DNA from: Sparassis latifolia
Lineage: Eukaryota > Basidiomycota > Agaricomycetes > Polyporales > Sparassidaceae
Assembly: GCA_018466975.1 (NCBI GenBank)
Contig: CM031553.1
Coordinates: 1,178,001 to 1,242,000, forward strand
Length of the DNA stretch: 64,000 bases
Direction of reading: 5' to 3'
Positions 45,936 to 58,500 of the stretch are shown here, piece by piece. The position numbers and the translations under genes are program-made. The notes beneath the pieces were generated by a model. The model was not told where the DNA came from. It made no database searches and saw nothing but the letters and a program-made list of their open reading frames with translations. Each line of letters starts with the position of its first letter. The first letter of the stretch is position 1.

Positions 45936-48900
45936 ATGTCCCTTCCTGCCCTTCTGCAAGCGGATATGAAGACAGGGCACGCTCCACTGCCTGCAGACGT
46001 TGACACTCGGTCTGTGACGAGCACAGGTGCTACAGACGACGATGAAAGGCTCCTCGAGATCGGATACGTCCCCTCCTTCAGACGCGAGTTCTCCAATCTG
46101 GCGACGGTCTGTAAACCTCATCTCAGCCGTTTCCTACAGTTATCGCGTTTACTGACAAGCTGTATCTTGAGCAGATTAGTTTCGCATTCAGTATCATGGG
46201 TCTTTGTTCGAGCGTTGCCACCACTTTCAACACACCCATGCTCCTCGGTGGACCTGCATCCGCCACCTGGTGCTGGATTTTGGGCGCATCAATGTGCTTC
46301 GCTCTTGGTGGGTTGGATTCTATCGTCTTTGATCATCTCCAAACCTTCTCCGCATCACGAATCGCACTGCGAACAATGGAGAATGCTTGACAGACGTGAG
46401 ATCGTCCGAGTCTGAGCGGAGCGCCAGCCATAGTGATTACCGCGCTTGCCCTTTGACAAATGTGTCGCTGTCAAAACAGTCGGGCACGCAGAGATCCTTT
46501 CTACCTCGAATCCCATGACACTCATCCGAGATATGCCAGCCACCAGCATTCGTGTTCTGTCTCCACTCACTCCATCCTTCTGCTGATTCACTTATCGACC
46601 AATCTCCGCCCGTGCGACCGTCATCATTAATCCCGCGGGTGTCCTTCCGAGGCATAAATGCTTGATAACTCACATGACCCTCCTTCCAAATAGGATCTAG
46701 CATCGCAGAGATCGTCAGCGCGTTCCCAACATGTGGTGGTTTGTCAGTAGGGTGCCCTTTTCCTGCGGGGTCTCCCCTTGCTCACTTCATTCTGGTCGTA
46801 TTAGATACACCGCATCGGCACAGCTATGTCCCCCACGCCAGCGTGCTGTTGTTGGATGGATCGTCGGATGGCTGAACTTGCTCGGTGAGTCGAACACTTA
46901 ATTCTCGCTTTACTTTGTCATGCTCTACTCCACTCTTCTTATAATTACTATTTTTCTTTTTGCAAATACGTCATATAGCTGATGGCCTCTTGTCGCCGGA
47001 CAAGTTTTATTTGCATTGCTATCTTTGCCGCGTCTATATGCAATCTTCGTCTGTTTCAGGTGTCGAATTATAGAAGAGCTAACGCGACCGTCCGCAGGCC
47101 AGATCGCTGGGTTAGCTTCGACCGAGTTTGGGTTGGCAGGGATGATCTGGGCTGCTGTTGTTATCGGCAAAGTGCGTGCGAAGTTAGATTTCCTGTTTAC
47201 TTTTAGCACCGAATTCAGTTCCCATCGATCAGGACAGTAATTATGTCGTCACGCAAGGTATGACCGTCGGACTCTTCACAGGACTACTGGTCTTGAATGG
47301 TATTCTCGTACGTTCCATTGGCAGATTCTTTGTTCCTGTGAAATTGATTTCCCTGAATTTGCCGTATCGCACAGAACTGTCTCGCCACGCGCGCGCTCGC
47401 GCGTTTCACCACCGGCTTTGTGTTCGTGAACCTCGGTGCCACAATTTGTGCGTATTTTCCATCAGTGCGCTCTGTTCGCTTGGCTAGACTGATGCATCCT
47501 ACTCACCGAATTTCTCGATTACTTCGTTAATGGACAATAAACACCAGTGATCATCATTGTGCTCCTCGCAAAGACACCTCGCTCGGAGATGCACGCTGCA
47601 TCATACGTCTTCGGCAGCGCGGGTCTGATAAATCAGACTGGCGGTTGGGACACCGCGATCTCGTTCTTCTTAGGGCTGTTGAGTGTACAGTGGACTGTGA
47701 GTTCCGTTGTGGCCTTCTGTAGTGACTACTCAGATCCTACTCAATGAGCCTGGCGTGGCTAGATGACGGTGAGTCGCCAAGATGCTGTAGGCTGGTGTAT
47801 CTGACGTGCTCAGCGAGACGGTTAGGACTACGATGCGACAGCGCATATTTCGTACGTGCCATCATATATTTAGAAATTAAGCTCTTCCTTGCTCAGCTGT
47901 ATGTTCTCTTCGCCAACAGGGAAGAAGTGAAACGGGCCGCGTATGCAGGTTCGCACAGTTCACCCTGGTTCTGTCCTCCTACTTACCTTATCATCGCCTT
48001 GTCTGTCGTCACTAGCTCCAGCCGCCATTTTCATTGCAGGTACATGAGTGAATGGCACTGTCCAGATATATGCTCAATGATGTTGTTGCTAGTCATTGGT
48101 ACTGGAATACTCGGATGGTTGCTCAACATTGTTCTTGTCCTATGTTCTGGGCCTATGTGAGTTCCCTCCGCTTCCGTGTAAGCAAGACGTTGTTTGACTG
48201 GATCTCACCCTTCAGAGAGAATCTACCGGGACCGTCTGGCTCTGCCATGCTAGCGGTAGGTATATCGTCAATGTAATGGTTTTGTGCTGTTCACGGTAGC
48301 CTCCTATGTAGATCATGGCTATGCGTATTGGCAAGCCGGGCGCGCTGCTCCTCTGGGTACATCTTCGCTAACTCTGCGTTATACATCAGACTCTAAGCTC
48401 AGCCACGCGTAATCTTTTGTTATCCCACAGACCTTTGTATGCCTCACAGCTTTCTTCGTCTGCCAGACCGCACTCCAGGCGTGCTCCAGGATGGTGTACG
48501 CGTTCAGCCGTGACCACGGTACGCCTTGAACGCATAATTTACCTCCACAAGTGACTCAGGCAAAGTATGACTAGGTTTCCCTGATCGCGGTTACTTTGGT
48601 CAGGTCACCTCGTGGACGAAGACGCCGCTCCGCGCAGTGTGGTTCACAACTTTCTGGAGCATCCTCCCGGGTCTGCTGGATCTCGCAAGCCCCATCGCGG
48701 CAAATGCCATCTTCGCACTCACAGCAATGGCGCTCGACCTATCGTACATTATCCCTATATTTTTGTATGTCTAACCTTTTATATCGTTTGCCTATGCATG
48801 TCTTGAACCTCTGATGATATGACAGGCGGCGGCTGTACCGCAACCATCCCGAGGTAATTTTCAAACCCGGGCCGTTTTACATGGGCGACGGGCTGCTCGG

Positions 48901-49343
48901 GTGGATGGCAAACATACTGTGCATCAGCTGGACGCTCTTCGTCTGTGTCATTTTCTCGCTGCCTACGGTGTTCCCGGTTACGCCGCAGAACATGAACTAT
49001 GCTTCGGTGTGTCTCTCTCGTTTACTTGCACAGAATGGGTTGTCGACCTCTTTGTGCATGAAGGTGATCACGGTCGGCGTCATTGTGCTCTCAGGGTAAG
49101 AGCCTTTTTTGTGTCTTGCTCCGTTTTCATCTGATCCTGACGTCGGGTCATCACTGCTTACAGTGTTTGGTTCCTATGCGGGTAAGTGTCCTTACTGTTC
49201 CCTGACCATTTGTTGTGACGCTCGTAATCTAGCGGACGTCGCCACTACAAAGGCCCAAGTTCGAACGTTCCTAGCTACGATCATGACGCAGTCGACAGGC
49301 GCAACTCACGTGACGGCGACGAAAAGGCAGAAATCAAAGTTTG
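45936..49343 (+). CDS. Amino-acid/GABA/choline-type permease (APC superfamily)
   Basis: Fungal APC transporter of the Uga4/Hnm1-like group, a multi-pass plasma-membrane importer of amines or amino acids. The N-terminal cytosolic tail MSLPALLQADMKTGHAPLPA leads to the diagnostic LLEIGYVPSFRREFSNLAT and ISFAFSIMGLCSSVATTF. Later exons give GSSIAEIVSAFPTCGG, AVVGWIVGWLN, QIAGLASTEFGLAGMIWAAV, VTQGMTVGLFTGLLVLNGIL, SYVFGSAGLINQTGGWDTAI, FFLGLLSVQWT, AHISEEVKRAA-type helix, GTGILGWLLNIVLVLCSGP, VCQTALQACSRMVYAFSRDH and FYMGDGLLGWMANILCISWT. About twelve short exons are needed, one intron (46308-46693) being 386 nt. The tail ends KAEIKV-stop at 49341-49343. Substrate cannot be inferred. Confidence 0.88.
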
Positions 49344-49566
49344 AATATTGAGCTTGAAGTCTTCTTGCATGAAGGTGAGTTCTCGCCTCGAACGTAAACT
49401 GTGTCATACTCAGTAGTCATGGGTCCCAAGTCGATACTTATAGCACGACGCCCCAACGCTAGATATACGGCTGGAACGAAGTATGATCTTCACGACGTTG
49501 ACGATTATTGAGAGATCTTCCATGCAGACGAGCTGCATAACCTAGTAGAAACTGTACCGTATATCC

Positions 49567-52467
49567 CTAAAAACTTCTATACGAGCGTCGGTGATCCGTC
49601 CGATCGTTCTCTTCCACATCCTGCCTGACATCTGACTCTGCGCCCTCTGGCACGGCGCGCATCGTCGCGTCTCTCCGCCGTCTAAGTGCGCCCTCGTAGG
49701 CCTTACACAGCCACTTCAGGTAGCTAATGCCTGTGGCATCTCCCACCGCGACGAGACGGTGGTGCAGAATCTCTAGATCGGCGAAGGAGAGAAGTGGTGG
49801 GACAGTGTCGTCGGGGATTTCCATAGTACTAGTGAGCCGGACAAGAGGCCTTGCCCCTTGAAGTATCGTCCGTGTCGAAAACGAGGCTGGTTTGGTACCC
49901 GCCACTCCCACGGCATCTGGTGGGTAGTGCTCAGCGAAGGTTTTGACGAGATCAAGAGCACGGCCGGTGTCCCGCGAGCTAAGTGAATCAGCATGATCAG
50001 ACGCCAATGGGACATGAGATACACATAAAAAGACTTACGTAGCACGCAGCCTGATCATGGCGATATTCGCCCTCTCAACGAGTCTTGCGTTGACAGTCTG
50101 CGAGGCGTCCCCTTCGCTCACCTTTCCCGATCTCCAGCGGTCCTCGACTTCCTGCCATTCCGACCATACGTCCTCCGCCCACTTGATCACCATGCGCCGC
50201 TCTTGCCCCCCTGAGCGCGTGCATCGCTCGAGCGCCTCGATGTACGTGTGAGCGCTCCAGGGCAAGTGAAGCTCCGTGAACAGTGTACGATACAGCTTGC
50301 TCCAGTCCTCGAACGGCGCATGCGTGTTTTCTACGGAGAGATATGCATTGAGCAACCGAGGTGTGAGCTGGACGTGCCGGAACTTCCTCGGGAGTGACGC
50401 AACATCTGGATCCGCAAATTCTTCCTCGCGCTTCTGGTGCGAGATATCGCTATCTTCTACGATCCGCGAGAAGAGAATCCGAGCCTCGCGGATGACTTCG
50501 GCCTTGCTCTGCGGCGGGATGTGCGCGAAACTGCTTTTGGACGACTCAACCGGAAGACTGGCCAATACGTCATCATACTCCGGCCCGAGGGTGCCAGCCG
50601 GTGAACCCGCTACTGCCTGTCCCGTATCGTTTTCCTCATATATGCTGGATGCCTTCTCAGACTTTTCGCCGGATGGGGTGAGCGCCTTCTTCTTGTCGAG
50701 GATCACTGTGGCAGCCCGCCTGAACGGCGGCTTGTACGCCGCATACGTGTGGAAGACATGCGTCATGATGACTTCGTTCAGGTCCCCTTCCGCGCTATCC
50801 CGAACCATCTCCGCAAGTATCCAGCGAACGCGCACGAGGTCTCCGACACGCTTCGCACCCTCCAGCAGCGCGCGGAATAGCTGACCATTCGGATGGAACG
50901 CGGCACGACCACGCGCATCGCGATCAGCGTCGAGCATCTCCTTGGCGAGACGGAACGCTTCGTGCACGAATTGCTTCTGGCCTGAGCGAGCGCACGCTTG
51001 GATCACGGCCGAGTACGCGCGCGCGGTGGGAGGGATGCCCTGGTCCACAGTCATCTCCGTCCAGAGGTCGAGTGCGCGCTCGGGCTGCGACGGCCCGTTC
51101 GGTGTGCCGCACGCGCTGATCATGAGCGTGTACAGGGCCGCGTCGGGCGTCGGATGCGCCGCATAGCGCATGTGCGCGAACAAGTCCCACGCGTACGCAT
51201 AGGCATGCGAGGAAGCGCTGCGACTCTGGAGTAGGGCGACGATCACGCGTGTGTAGGATTTTTGCGGGGCGGAAGTCCCGCGCTCTTCATACGCGTGCAG
51301 GAGCGAGAGAGCCTCGGTAGGCATGACGTCCGGCGGCGAAGCCTTGAGCCGGGATTTGACATGCAGGTCGCGTTGCCGATCGCTCAATGAGCCAATGATG
51401 AAGGTGTGCAGGAATCGCTCCGTGTTCGGGACGTCGCCGGCGCTAGCATATAGCGCCAGGGCTTCGTTGACGTTGTCTTCCGGGACTGGTGAACCAGCAC
51501 GCTGCGACGAAGTAGATGTGAGCAGGCGTCAACTGCACCGAAAAGTAGGTACCTTCATCAGCTGCAGCACTGTCTCAGCGGCCTGGCCGTCCTGGGCTCT
51601 GACCTATGCACACGAGGCAGAAAGTCAGACTCGCGGAACTAGTAAGGTAGATTTCCGATCTCACATACACATGTACGAGTCAGAGCGGACCACTCATCGT
51701 TCGTCAGGATTCCGGTTGGTATGTCTTGCCGCGCAGGTGACGATTCACTGGGTATGATGCGAACGGTGCCCATATCATCTGCTATCTCCTGCAGGCGGGA
51801 TATGACTGCGCTGTACTGGCCTTGAGAGTCTGATGTAGGCGATTCTTGTTCCGACGTTTCGAGCAGGCGTCCTACGACATCCCGCATCAGCGAGACGTCC
51901 TCTTGCTCTTGAGCACGTTCATCGACGAGCGCAGCCTGTTTCGTGCTATATGTATCTTCAGGTGGTAAGGCAAGCAGGTCTTCGTAGATTTCGAGCAATT
52001 GTGACTCGGTGTAGGTGGGTATCTCTACCAGAGCTTCCTAGACGAAACTCTGTGTGACTAAGGACAGTCATGAATGTACGACAAACGCACCTCAGATTCA
52101 AGCATCGTCTCCAATTTGAGCACCCTTTTTTCCAGCTCGGTCAAAGATCCCTTGGCTAAGGACGGCTTCTGCGGCACGATGGCCGATTCCTTGTGCGAGG
52201 TCTTTCTCCTGTCGTATTCTCAAGTCATGGGCAATAGCGGATCGATCATAATGTTACTACTCACCTGGCATAAAGAGATCGGTCCTCTATATTTTCACTT
52301 CGCGCGGGATAATACGAGTCGTCAGAGACTCTTGCTACTGCTGAATGTCCATGCCGTCTCCAAGGGTTAACAGCCACAGACTTGCCGTTCAGAGCGTGTA
52401 AACGTGCCGTCGCACGAGTAAGGGTGAAGTCTAGCAGAGCATGAGGTAGACGGAGATGACTGGACAT
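49567..52467 (-). CDS. Pentatricopeptide-repeat (PPR) protein, probably mitochondrial
   Basis: PPR proteins bind organellar RNA and control its processing or translation. The first exon (from ATG 52467) is Arg/Leu/Ala-rich with few acids (MSSHLRLPHALLDFTLTRAT), a typical mitochondrial presequence. A coiled-coil exon follows (LTELEKRVLKLETMLESE), then ESQLLEIYEDLLALPPEDTY. The main exon (51387-50035) holds PPR-type helix pairs: SYTRVIVALLQSRSASSHAY, ALYTLMISACGTPNGPSQPE, RALDLWTEMTVDQGIPPTAR, AYSAVIQACARSGQKQFVHE and QLFRALLEGAKRVGDLVRVR, then further helical repeats to ANIAMIRLRAT. A last intron (about 50034-49982) joins SRDTGRALDLVKTFAEHYPP; the stop is at 49567. Its 3' end is convergent with the permease. 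Confidence 0.8.
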
Positions 52468-53063
52468 TCAGATTTTCTGCAGCCTCCGACTCGGATGAGA
52501 AATAGCAGCGCACGAACGGAAGCAGAAAAACAAATAGTACCACGTGATCGTGGAAAGAGACTACTAAATGCGTCTACATGTAGGCCTTCAGTACATATGT
52601 ACTTGTTCCTTGCTGATAACTCGATAGCGTGACCATGCTCTTGATTCCTGTTCACTTTTAGCGAGTTATGTCAAAGACAGTGGAACATAAATGCATGAGT
52701 CTATAGAATAAATACTAGTAAGATGTCAGAAATGTCAAGATAGTTGGGTTAACTCCTCTTTCTGAGTATACTGGGGAATACCGCGCCGGTGGCAAGTGCG
52801 GATACCTGGGTTTTTACCCTGCGGGTGTCGCTGCAGCCTGTCTGATCTCTTCAAAAGGCGGAAAAAGTGGCATAAAGAATGCACCTAACCCTAGCATAAG
52901 GTCAGGGACGTCATGTGGCAGCCAAGTGCGTCATAGAGCCACGCCCCTCGCCCACTTCCACTTCTCAGCCTTATACCACAACGACCACCACCCGCAAAGC
53001 GCACCGCAGCGACGAGACACGAAAAAGCGTCTACAGACCACTGAAACACAGTGACCAAGCACA
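52468..53063. other. Divergent promoter region between the PPR and Ish1-repeat genes
   Basis: About 600 bp. No gene recognised. Confidence 0.4.
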
Positions 53064-54870
53064 ATGAGACTGACTGCTATTGTCTTCCTTGCATTTCTCG
53101 GGGTCACACAAGCCTCCTGGTTCTCTTCGCCAGGTCTGTTTCCATCTACATTGATTGTGGCGCTGTTAGTTTGAGCTGTTGTGTGCCTTTCTCCTGTGGT
53201 CATTCGAAGTGGCAGAGGTTCCGCTTCTCTTATGAGCCTATTTTGTTTCCCACGCCATTACTCACTCACTCAGCAGAATATGCATCCTGGTCTTCTGCCC
53301 AACTTCAATCTTGGCTCGCAGAGCACAACGTGCCAGTACCCTCTGCGTCGACGACACCTTCTCTGGCGGACTTGCAGGCACTGGTCAAGCAGAACTGGGA
53401 CGCTGCAGCATCCTGGACCGCCGACCAATCCACCCGCGCCCAAGTTGCGTTCGCTGAGCTCAAGGCCGACGCGTTCGACGCGTGGGATGAAAGTCGCCTG
53501 AAGGAGTTCCTTCTCGAGCAAGGCGTCGTTAACCCAAGTGGTCCCCGCGAGCAGCTCGTGTTGTTGGCCAAGCAGAAGTACGCGCAGGCGAGCAGCTTGG
53601 CTAGCACCGTCAGCGCTTCGGCAAGCACGGCTGTTTATGGTGACTGGAAACACCAGGCGAGCAAGAGTGCGAGCTCTGCGGTTGCACAAGCTACTGAAGA
53701 CATAGCCCAGGCGATGGATGATACGAAGGACTACGTGTATTCGACGTAAACGGCTTGATCTGTCCTACCTACCAGATCGCTCACCACTGTGTCTACAGAT
53801 GGGATGACAATCGTCTCCGTGCGTATCTGGAAGAGCACGGCGTGATTGAGACGAAGACGCAGGCTACGCGCAACCAACTACTCGCCCACATGCGCGACTG
53901 TTATGCCAAGGTCGCCGACCCGATCTGGGAGGCTTGGTCCGACTCTTACATACACAACTGGCTTATCGACCATGGTATCATTCAATCGACTACGCAAAAG
54001 AAGCGAGATCAATACCTCGATCTCATGCGCAAGTATTACTATGATGCCTACGCACGTTCTGCCTCTGTTGTAGGTGATGATGAGGCTGAACTTCTCCTTT
54101 CTGAACAGGACACGGTGTACTCTTCTTGGACGAACAGCCAAGTGAAAGCGTGGCTCGTGGAGCGTGGCGTCATCAAGTCGGAAGCGCAGCTCCAACGTGA
54201 GAAGATGATGAAGTTGATCAGGTGCATAGCACCCCAAGACAATTCATGCCATAGCTGACGCGCCCTCCAGCGACAACTACGTGCACGCCCAAGATACGGT
54301 CTGGAGCGCGTGGAGTGACAGCCAGATGAAGGAATGGCTTGTCGAGCACGGATACATCAAGAGTGATGCGCAGAAGGCCCGGGATGAGCTCGTCGACCTC
54401 ATGAACACCAAGTACGCGATCTCTCCAGCTTACAAGAATAATATGTATTGAGCGTATTTACGTCAGGTACCGTGAGGTCTCTGCACGTACGGCACCTTAC
54501 CTTGTCTGGCCCGACGCCCGCCTCCGCGCGTTCCTGCGCGAGCGTGGTGTATCTGAGGAAGCACTCCCCACCTCACGCCCTGGGCTGCTGCGTAAGTAGT
54601 ATCTCTACGCACGCAGTTGTCTCAAACTCACATTTGAACTGCAGAGGAGACACGCATCCGGTATGTCCAGGCAAGCACAGGCGCTGAAGCGCTCTTCGCG
54701 CGCGTGCGAGAAGTGATCAACGGCGGCGTCGAGGTCGCAGAAGAGCAGCTCGGCAAGGTGCTCGAGATCCTCACGGGGGTGTGGAGCGCGCCGGTGAGAA
54801 AGCGAAGGAAGAGAAGGCGTATGTCGAGAAGGAGGTGGACGAGAAGGGGACGAAGAAGGTCGAGCTGTGA
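53064..54870 (+). CDS. Ish1-repeat protein (Msc1-like), signal peptide plus seven repeats
   Basis: Related to S. pombe Ish1 and S. cerevisiae Msc1, stress-linked proteins of the nuclear envelope/ER. A cleavable signal peptide MRLTAIVFLAFLGVTQASWF is followed, after a 139-nt intron, by seven tandem Ish1 motifs of the form W-S-x-x-x-L-x-x-W-L-x-x-x-G. The cores are WSSAQLQSWLAEHN, WDESRLKEFLLEQG, WDDNRLRAYLEEHG, WSDSYIHNWLIDHG, WTNSQVKAWLVERG, WSDSQMKEWLVEHG and WPDARLRAFLRERG. Between motifs lie helices such as KKRDQYLDLMRKYYYDAY. The frame breaks at a run of five G (54775-54779). Downstream, the next frame encodes a Lys/Glu-rich tail (GVERAGEKAKEEKAYVEKEV, ending KKVEL-stop at 54868-54870) that fits the family better than the Arg-rich reading in the original frame, which would stop at 54889. 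Confidence 0.82.
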
Positions 54871-55542
54871 GATCGTGATGCGTGAGTGAACCTCAAGGCA
54901 AGCGGAGTGGGAACCAGTGTCACTTCGAAGATTGAATGACTTCTCATGTGTTCTTCCGTGTAACGTTACATTGTATCGCGGAGCTTTGTCCATAGTGAAT
55001 GTAGCATATATGCAAGTTATGAGCCCAAGCTACCTCCACTTTGGTGCTGGCTACATACGCCGCCGTATTCTGGTGTATCAAGACCGATGGGGGCAACGAT
55101 GGTGATCCACGAAGAAGTAGTACGTAACGAGGAGAATCTCAGAGGGGAGAGAAATGACATTCCGTCACTGACTCGCGGTGGGTCTGCGGACTTCGTTGCG
55201 CTCTCTTCGACAAGCCGGCTCAGGCTCGAGGACGAGAATCTTGAAAAGCTGCGAATATTATGAGCGGAGCAACAACCAACTGAAGTTATGTAAGCAGCAC
55301 CACCATCTAAGCCACCATGAAAGTTGATGTTTTCGCCACATGCAGGTCGGTTTCCGTGCACCACGATGCCAATAAATTCGGAAAGAGGAAGGTGGAATCC
55401 CAATCAAGAACGTTTGTGAGTGACATGTTGACACAAGTGGGTCCACGGGTCATTGACGCCCCCCTTGATCATGATAGCGCGCACCGCGAGTGCACCGCGG
55501 CGTTCTTCCTATCGATACGACGTTCTCTGTCCTCTCGAATCC
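54871..55542. other. Intergenic 670 bp, no gene recognised
   Basis: A minus-strand ORF (55403-55017) has no family resemblance. The region should hold the helicase gene promoter at its right end. Confidence 0.35.
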
Positions 55543-58500
55543 ATGAATCCTCAGAAAAATTCCAATAACAACTCCAACCCAAGAGCTCATAAGCTCAATA
55601 GACTCTTCGACTCTATCTTGAACGGAAAGCAGTCTTTGACGCCTCAGAATGGTCCGCTTTTCCTGGAGAGCATCTGCGCCCAGGCAGACCCCGCGACCTG
55701 CGTCAACAGGTTGATCGCAGCGAGCAAGACTGGTCTCCCATCTCTCCAGCCTGAGCGGCGATGCGATACGATCTCTCCGTGTCGTTTGCCAATGGGCTCG
55801 CGACGACGGTGATAACGTATATGCAGGCTCCTGGACTGGAGACCATCGCAGGGTGCCATTTCATTCAGCAAATCGTCGCAGCGATCGTTGAGCCACCCAT
55901 TTTCTGGAATATGTTTAGCACGGCGTTCCAGGCTGGAGAGCTGCAGGAGAACGGCCGACATGCCTTCGGCTGGCTTCTGCTGCAGCTGATATCCCTTCCT
56001 GGAGACCGAGGCTCCTCTTATCGTGAGCTCACCCAGGACGAGGCGATATTGGATCGACTCTCCATTTCGTCTCGCCCTGATACCAAGGCACTTGTCCAGA
56101 AGATCAGGAACATCCTTGCGACGTTCAATAACCCCATTCCTGCTGACGGCGGAGAGTCTGTTCCCGGGGGTCGACACGATAATGATTTTGTCGACTTCCG
56201 AGATATCTGCATCCTCCCCACCGCGGACGAGATTACGTGCACGGCGCGTCCATTCCTCCGCCCAAGCTCGGCGCTGGATGACCCGGAGATGGCAGACAAC
56301 CGGACTGCCGTCTACCTCGACAACTTGTTCCGGTTGTTGAGGGAGGACATGATCTTCGATATGCGAGAGGAGTTACAGCTTGCCCAGGGGAAGAAGAAGG
56401 GCAAGCGCAGAGGCTTCTTCATCGACGGCATGACGCCTTTGGGGGTGTACTGCGGAACGGACAAGAAGAGAGTGAAGTGGGGCATTTCTTTCGAATGCGA
56501 GAGCGACCTGCCCCAATTCAAGGGTAAGAAGAAGGAGAAGGACCGCAAAGCAGTTCTTACGGACGATAAAAAGGTTCTCAGACACCAAGCACTTTCGTGT
56601 CTCCTCGTCGATGACGAAGTTGTCGCCTTCCCTACGGTCAACCGAGACGAGGACCTTCTTGTGAAGGTTCCTCCAATAATCATTCTTCAGTTCGAAGGAG
56701 AGGCCACAACGACGAAGACGCTACTCAAGCTGAAGACGGGGACACGTATCAAACTCATTCAGATTGATACAGCCGTCTTCGCTTATGAGCCAATCCTGAA
56801 AGCTATCCAGGGAGCCAAAGAAGTGCCGCTGTCGGAGGAGATACTATTCTGGAACGAAGAGAGCAGCATGGAGTGCCCACCCGCAGCGCCTATGCACATC
56901 GTTGATGCGCTCAGAAGAGATCCACATCAGGATCTCAGAGCATTGTTGCAGATTCAGCAGTCCAATCCCATTAAGTTGGATAAGTCGCAAGCGGAGTCAC
57001 TTCTTGCCAGTCTGACACAGAGAGTTTCTCTCATTCAGGGACCTCCAGGTATCGCCCTTTACGTTGGTTGCTAGCTGGCTATCGTGTCTAATCTCAACTC
57101 TCTTAGGTACCGGCAAATCCTTCATCGGCGCTCTTCTTGCGAAGGCCCTATACGATTCGACAGGAGATATCATTCTCGTAGTCTGTTACACTAACCATGC
57201 GCTAGACCAGTTTTTAGAGGACCTCATGAACATTGGAATCCCCGCAACCAGTATGGTTCGGCTAGGCAAAGCATCGAATTCTCAGACGGAAGCGCTATCT
57301 CTGTACAAGCAGAATCGTGACTTCCGGTTGGGCCGGACGGACTGGCAGGAAATAGACGGCTACAGAACAACGACAACATTTTTGGCCGCCCACTTAGATG
57401 CGTCGTTCGACAAGTATATCTCCTCGAACGTGCAGGATCATGAGCTTCTGGAGCACCTTGAGTTTGAAGCGCCCGAATTTTATCAGGCATTCTACGTCCC
57501 CAATTCAAACGATGGCATGACACAAGTCGGAAAGAAGGGTCGCGCAGTGGATTCTGTGTACTTGCTGAGGCAGTGGCAAAAGGGATGGGATGCTGGCATC
57601 TTCAAACAGGCTCCGCACGTTCGAGCGGCATCGCAAATATGGGAAATGACGCCCGCACAACGCAAATCGCAGGTTGACGCTTGGACAGAAGAGTTGATTA
57701 AGGAGCGGGTCGGCGAGATCTACTCTACGGCCGTGAACTACAACGAGGCTTCCAACAATCTGGACCGCAAATTCAACCAACATGTCAGTGTCACCCTACG
57801 AAGCAAACGCATTATAGGTTGCACAACTACGGCGGCGGCCAAGTACAGCGACGATATTCAAGCCGCTTCTCCGGGAGTACTTTTGGTGGAGGAGGCTGGC
57901 GAGATTCTTGAAAGCCATGTGCTCACTGCGCTTGGGGCAAAGACCAAACAGCTCATTTTGATCGGTGATCACAAGTAAGTTGATCAAGTTCAGCCTCCTT
58001 CGTTCAACGGTGACGTTTGAGCAACGTTTCTAGACAACTCCGCCCAAAAGTTAATCACTATCTCCTCACGGTAGAGAAGGGCGAAGGATATGACCTGAAC
58101 AGATCCCTGTTCGAGCGCCTCATTCTCAAAGGCTATCCCCACGAAACGCTCAGTCAGCAGCATCGAATGCGCCCAGAGATCTCCTCGCTCATTCGTGCTC
58201 TGACGTATCCTGATCTGGTCGATGCAGACTCCACGAAGAATCGTCCCAACATCCGTGGCCTCCAGGACGACATTGTCTTCATCAACCATAGTTTCCCCGA
58301 AGATGACCTCCCTCAGGTTGCGGACCGGAAAGACGCGACGTCCACGTCGTCCAAGCAGAACACTTACGAAGCAGAGATGGTCCTTAAGATCGTGCGATAC
58401 CTTGGACAACAGGGTTATGGCACCGATAAGCTCGTGATCCTCACGCCCTATCTTGGCCAGCTGCACAAGCTTCAGGCGATGCTACGGCAGGATAACGATC

